NCBI GenBank assembly: GCA_937915865.1
Contig: CALGIG010000056.1
Span: forward strand, 1 to 17,208
Source: an uncultured Prolixibacteraceae bacterium
Lineage (GTDB): Bacteria > Bacteroidota > Bacteroidia > Bacteroidales > Prolixibacteraceae
Length of the DNA stretch: 17,208 bases
Direction of reading: 5' to 3'
The notes below the pieces were generated by a model. That model searched no databases. It worked only from the letters and a program-made list of their open reading frames with translations, and was not told the origin of the DNA. Shown here in pieces: positions 16,751 to 17,208 of the stretch; the stretch's first letter is position 1; each line of letters begins with the position of its first letter. Made by a program: the position numbers and the translations under genes.

Positions 16751-17101
16751 GGTCCCGTTTTCACCGCTAAACATACCCAAAATGTCTGGATTTTCAGCGT
16801 ATTAAAACGAACCAATTGAAACTAATTTGTATTGAATTACAGAGAGTTAGAGCATAAATCGGGACCTTTCGGTAGTGTGTATTACACAGGTCCCGATTTT
16901 GCCCCTTTTTTGTTGATTTTTAGTGCATTTTTTGACTATTTGACAAAAATAAAAAAGCACTTAAATCATTGAATTTAAGTGCTTTTAATTCAATTTAACT
17001 TCTTTTTTAGTAGTTTCACCGGGAATCGAACCAAAGCCCGTATCCGGCTGAACATCAATATTTTACGAAGCACTTAGATTCATGGGTCTCGATTTTGCTC
17101 C
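16751..17101. repeat. Four GGTCCCGATTTTG-like repeat copies, one inverted
   Basis: Copies are at 16751-16760 (GGTCCCGTTT), 16856-16867 (inverted, AAATCGGGACCT), 16888-16905 (AGGTCCCGATTTTGCCCC) and 17085-17101 (GGTCTCGATTTTGCTCC). The second and third form perfect 12-base arms around a 20-base spacer that itself contains GTGT-ATT-ACAC. The third and fourth agree at 15 of 17 positions. They may be recombinase-binding or element-end sequences. Confidence 0.6.
16953..16986. terminator. Strong bidirectional intrinsic terminator
   Basis: AAAAGCACTTAAAT (16953-16966) and ATTTAAGTGCTTTT (16973-16986) are perfect 14-base arms around the loop CATTGA. The A-run on one side and T-run on the other allow termination in both directions. 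It insulates the integrase remnant from whatever lies to the right. Confidence 0.75.
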
Positions 17102-17208
17102 TAGATTACTGTATATCAATACATTATATTACAAATATACATAAATTTTATTGAGAATTCTCATACAAAAATCGGAAATTTTTTACCCGAGGATAACGAA
17201 TATTTTCG

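Larger units (their letters stand above)
16722..17208. other. Non-coding repeat-rich flank of the integrase remnant
   Basis: No gene is visible in these 487 bases. They hold a 9-base inverted repeat next to the integrase start (CCTATTTTA at 16726-16734, TAAAATAGG at 16744-16752), copies of a GGTCCCGATTTTG-type repeat, a strong bidirectional terminator, a tRNA T-arm-like fragment (17019-17032) and a 12-base palindrome, TGAGAATTCTCA, at 17152-17163. The mixture resembles the junction or scar of an integrative element. Confidence 0.5.

Noticed and set aside
17011..17090. Complete tRNA gene on the minus strand
   Set aside because: Only the T-arm-like part matches; no acceptor 5' strand, D-arm or anticodon arm can be folded, and the T-stem is imperfect.
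16856..17101. CRISPR array from the repeated GGTCCCGATTTTG motif
   Set aside because: Spacing is irregular, one copy is inverted, repeats are short and imperfect, and no cas gene is present.

Overview
The window looks like an accessory carbohydrate-foraging region from a Bacteroidota genome. It is AT-rich, carries a SusC/SusD pair, an ECF sigma/FecR pair of the Bacteroidota type, a two-component-regulator-style propeller sensor, and a Bacteroidota-type tyrosine integrase. The SusC with an N-terminal STN domain would fit an environmental lineage such as Marinilabiliales/Prolixibacteraceae, but that placement is a guess. Every convincing gene is on the minus strand, so transcription runs from high to low coordinates.

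From right to left: (1) 16722-17208 holds no gene but contains a strong bidirectional hairpin terminator, four copies of a GGTCCCGATTTTG-like repeat (one inverted) and a fragment resembling a tRNA T-arm. (2) 15514-16721 is a decayed tyrosine integrase broken by two in-frame stops, a frameshift with a further stop, and loss of a catalytic Arg. (3) 10054-15398 holds an ECF sigma factor, its FecR-like anti-sigma factor and a SusC-like TonB-dependent transporter whose STN domain is the expected signalling partner. (4) 3621-9970 holds a SusD-like lipoprotein followed by three exported enzymes: a GH29 alpha-L-fucosidase, a GH43-like five-bladed propeller protein and a GH9-like protein. (5) 2862-3620 is gene-poor. 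(6) 75-2861 encodes a large propeller/Y_Y_Y sensor joined through one membrane helix directly to an AraC-type DNA-binding domain, with no kinase or receiver.

Together genes 3-6 form a polysaccharide utilization locus. The inferred sequence of events is that glycan is captured by SusD and imported by SusC, substrate occupancy is signalled through STN to FecR and releases the sigma factor, and periplasmic enzymes trim the imported oligosaccharides. The AraC-type protein is a likely second, membrane-tethered regulator. The substrate cannot be read with confidence: GH29 implies fucose side chains, the GH43 type suggests beta-1,3-galactan or arabinogalactan, and GH9 suggests a beta-glucan-like backbone. 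Two of the three enzymes have a substitution at a position normally linked to catalysis. No defence system, CRISPR array or intact mobile element was found, and nothing here clearly qualifies as a wholly new system.
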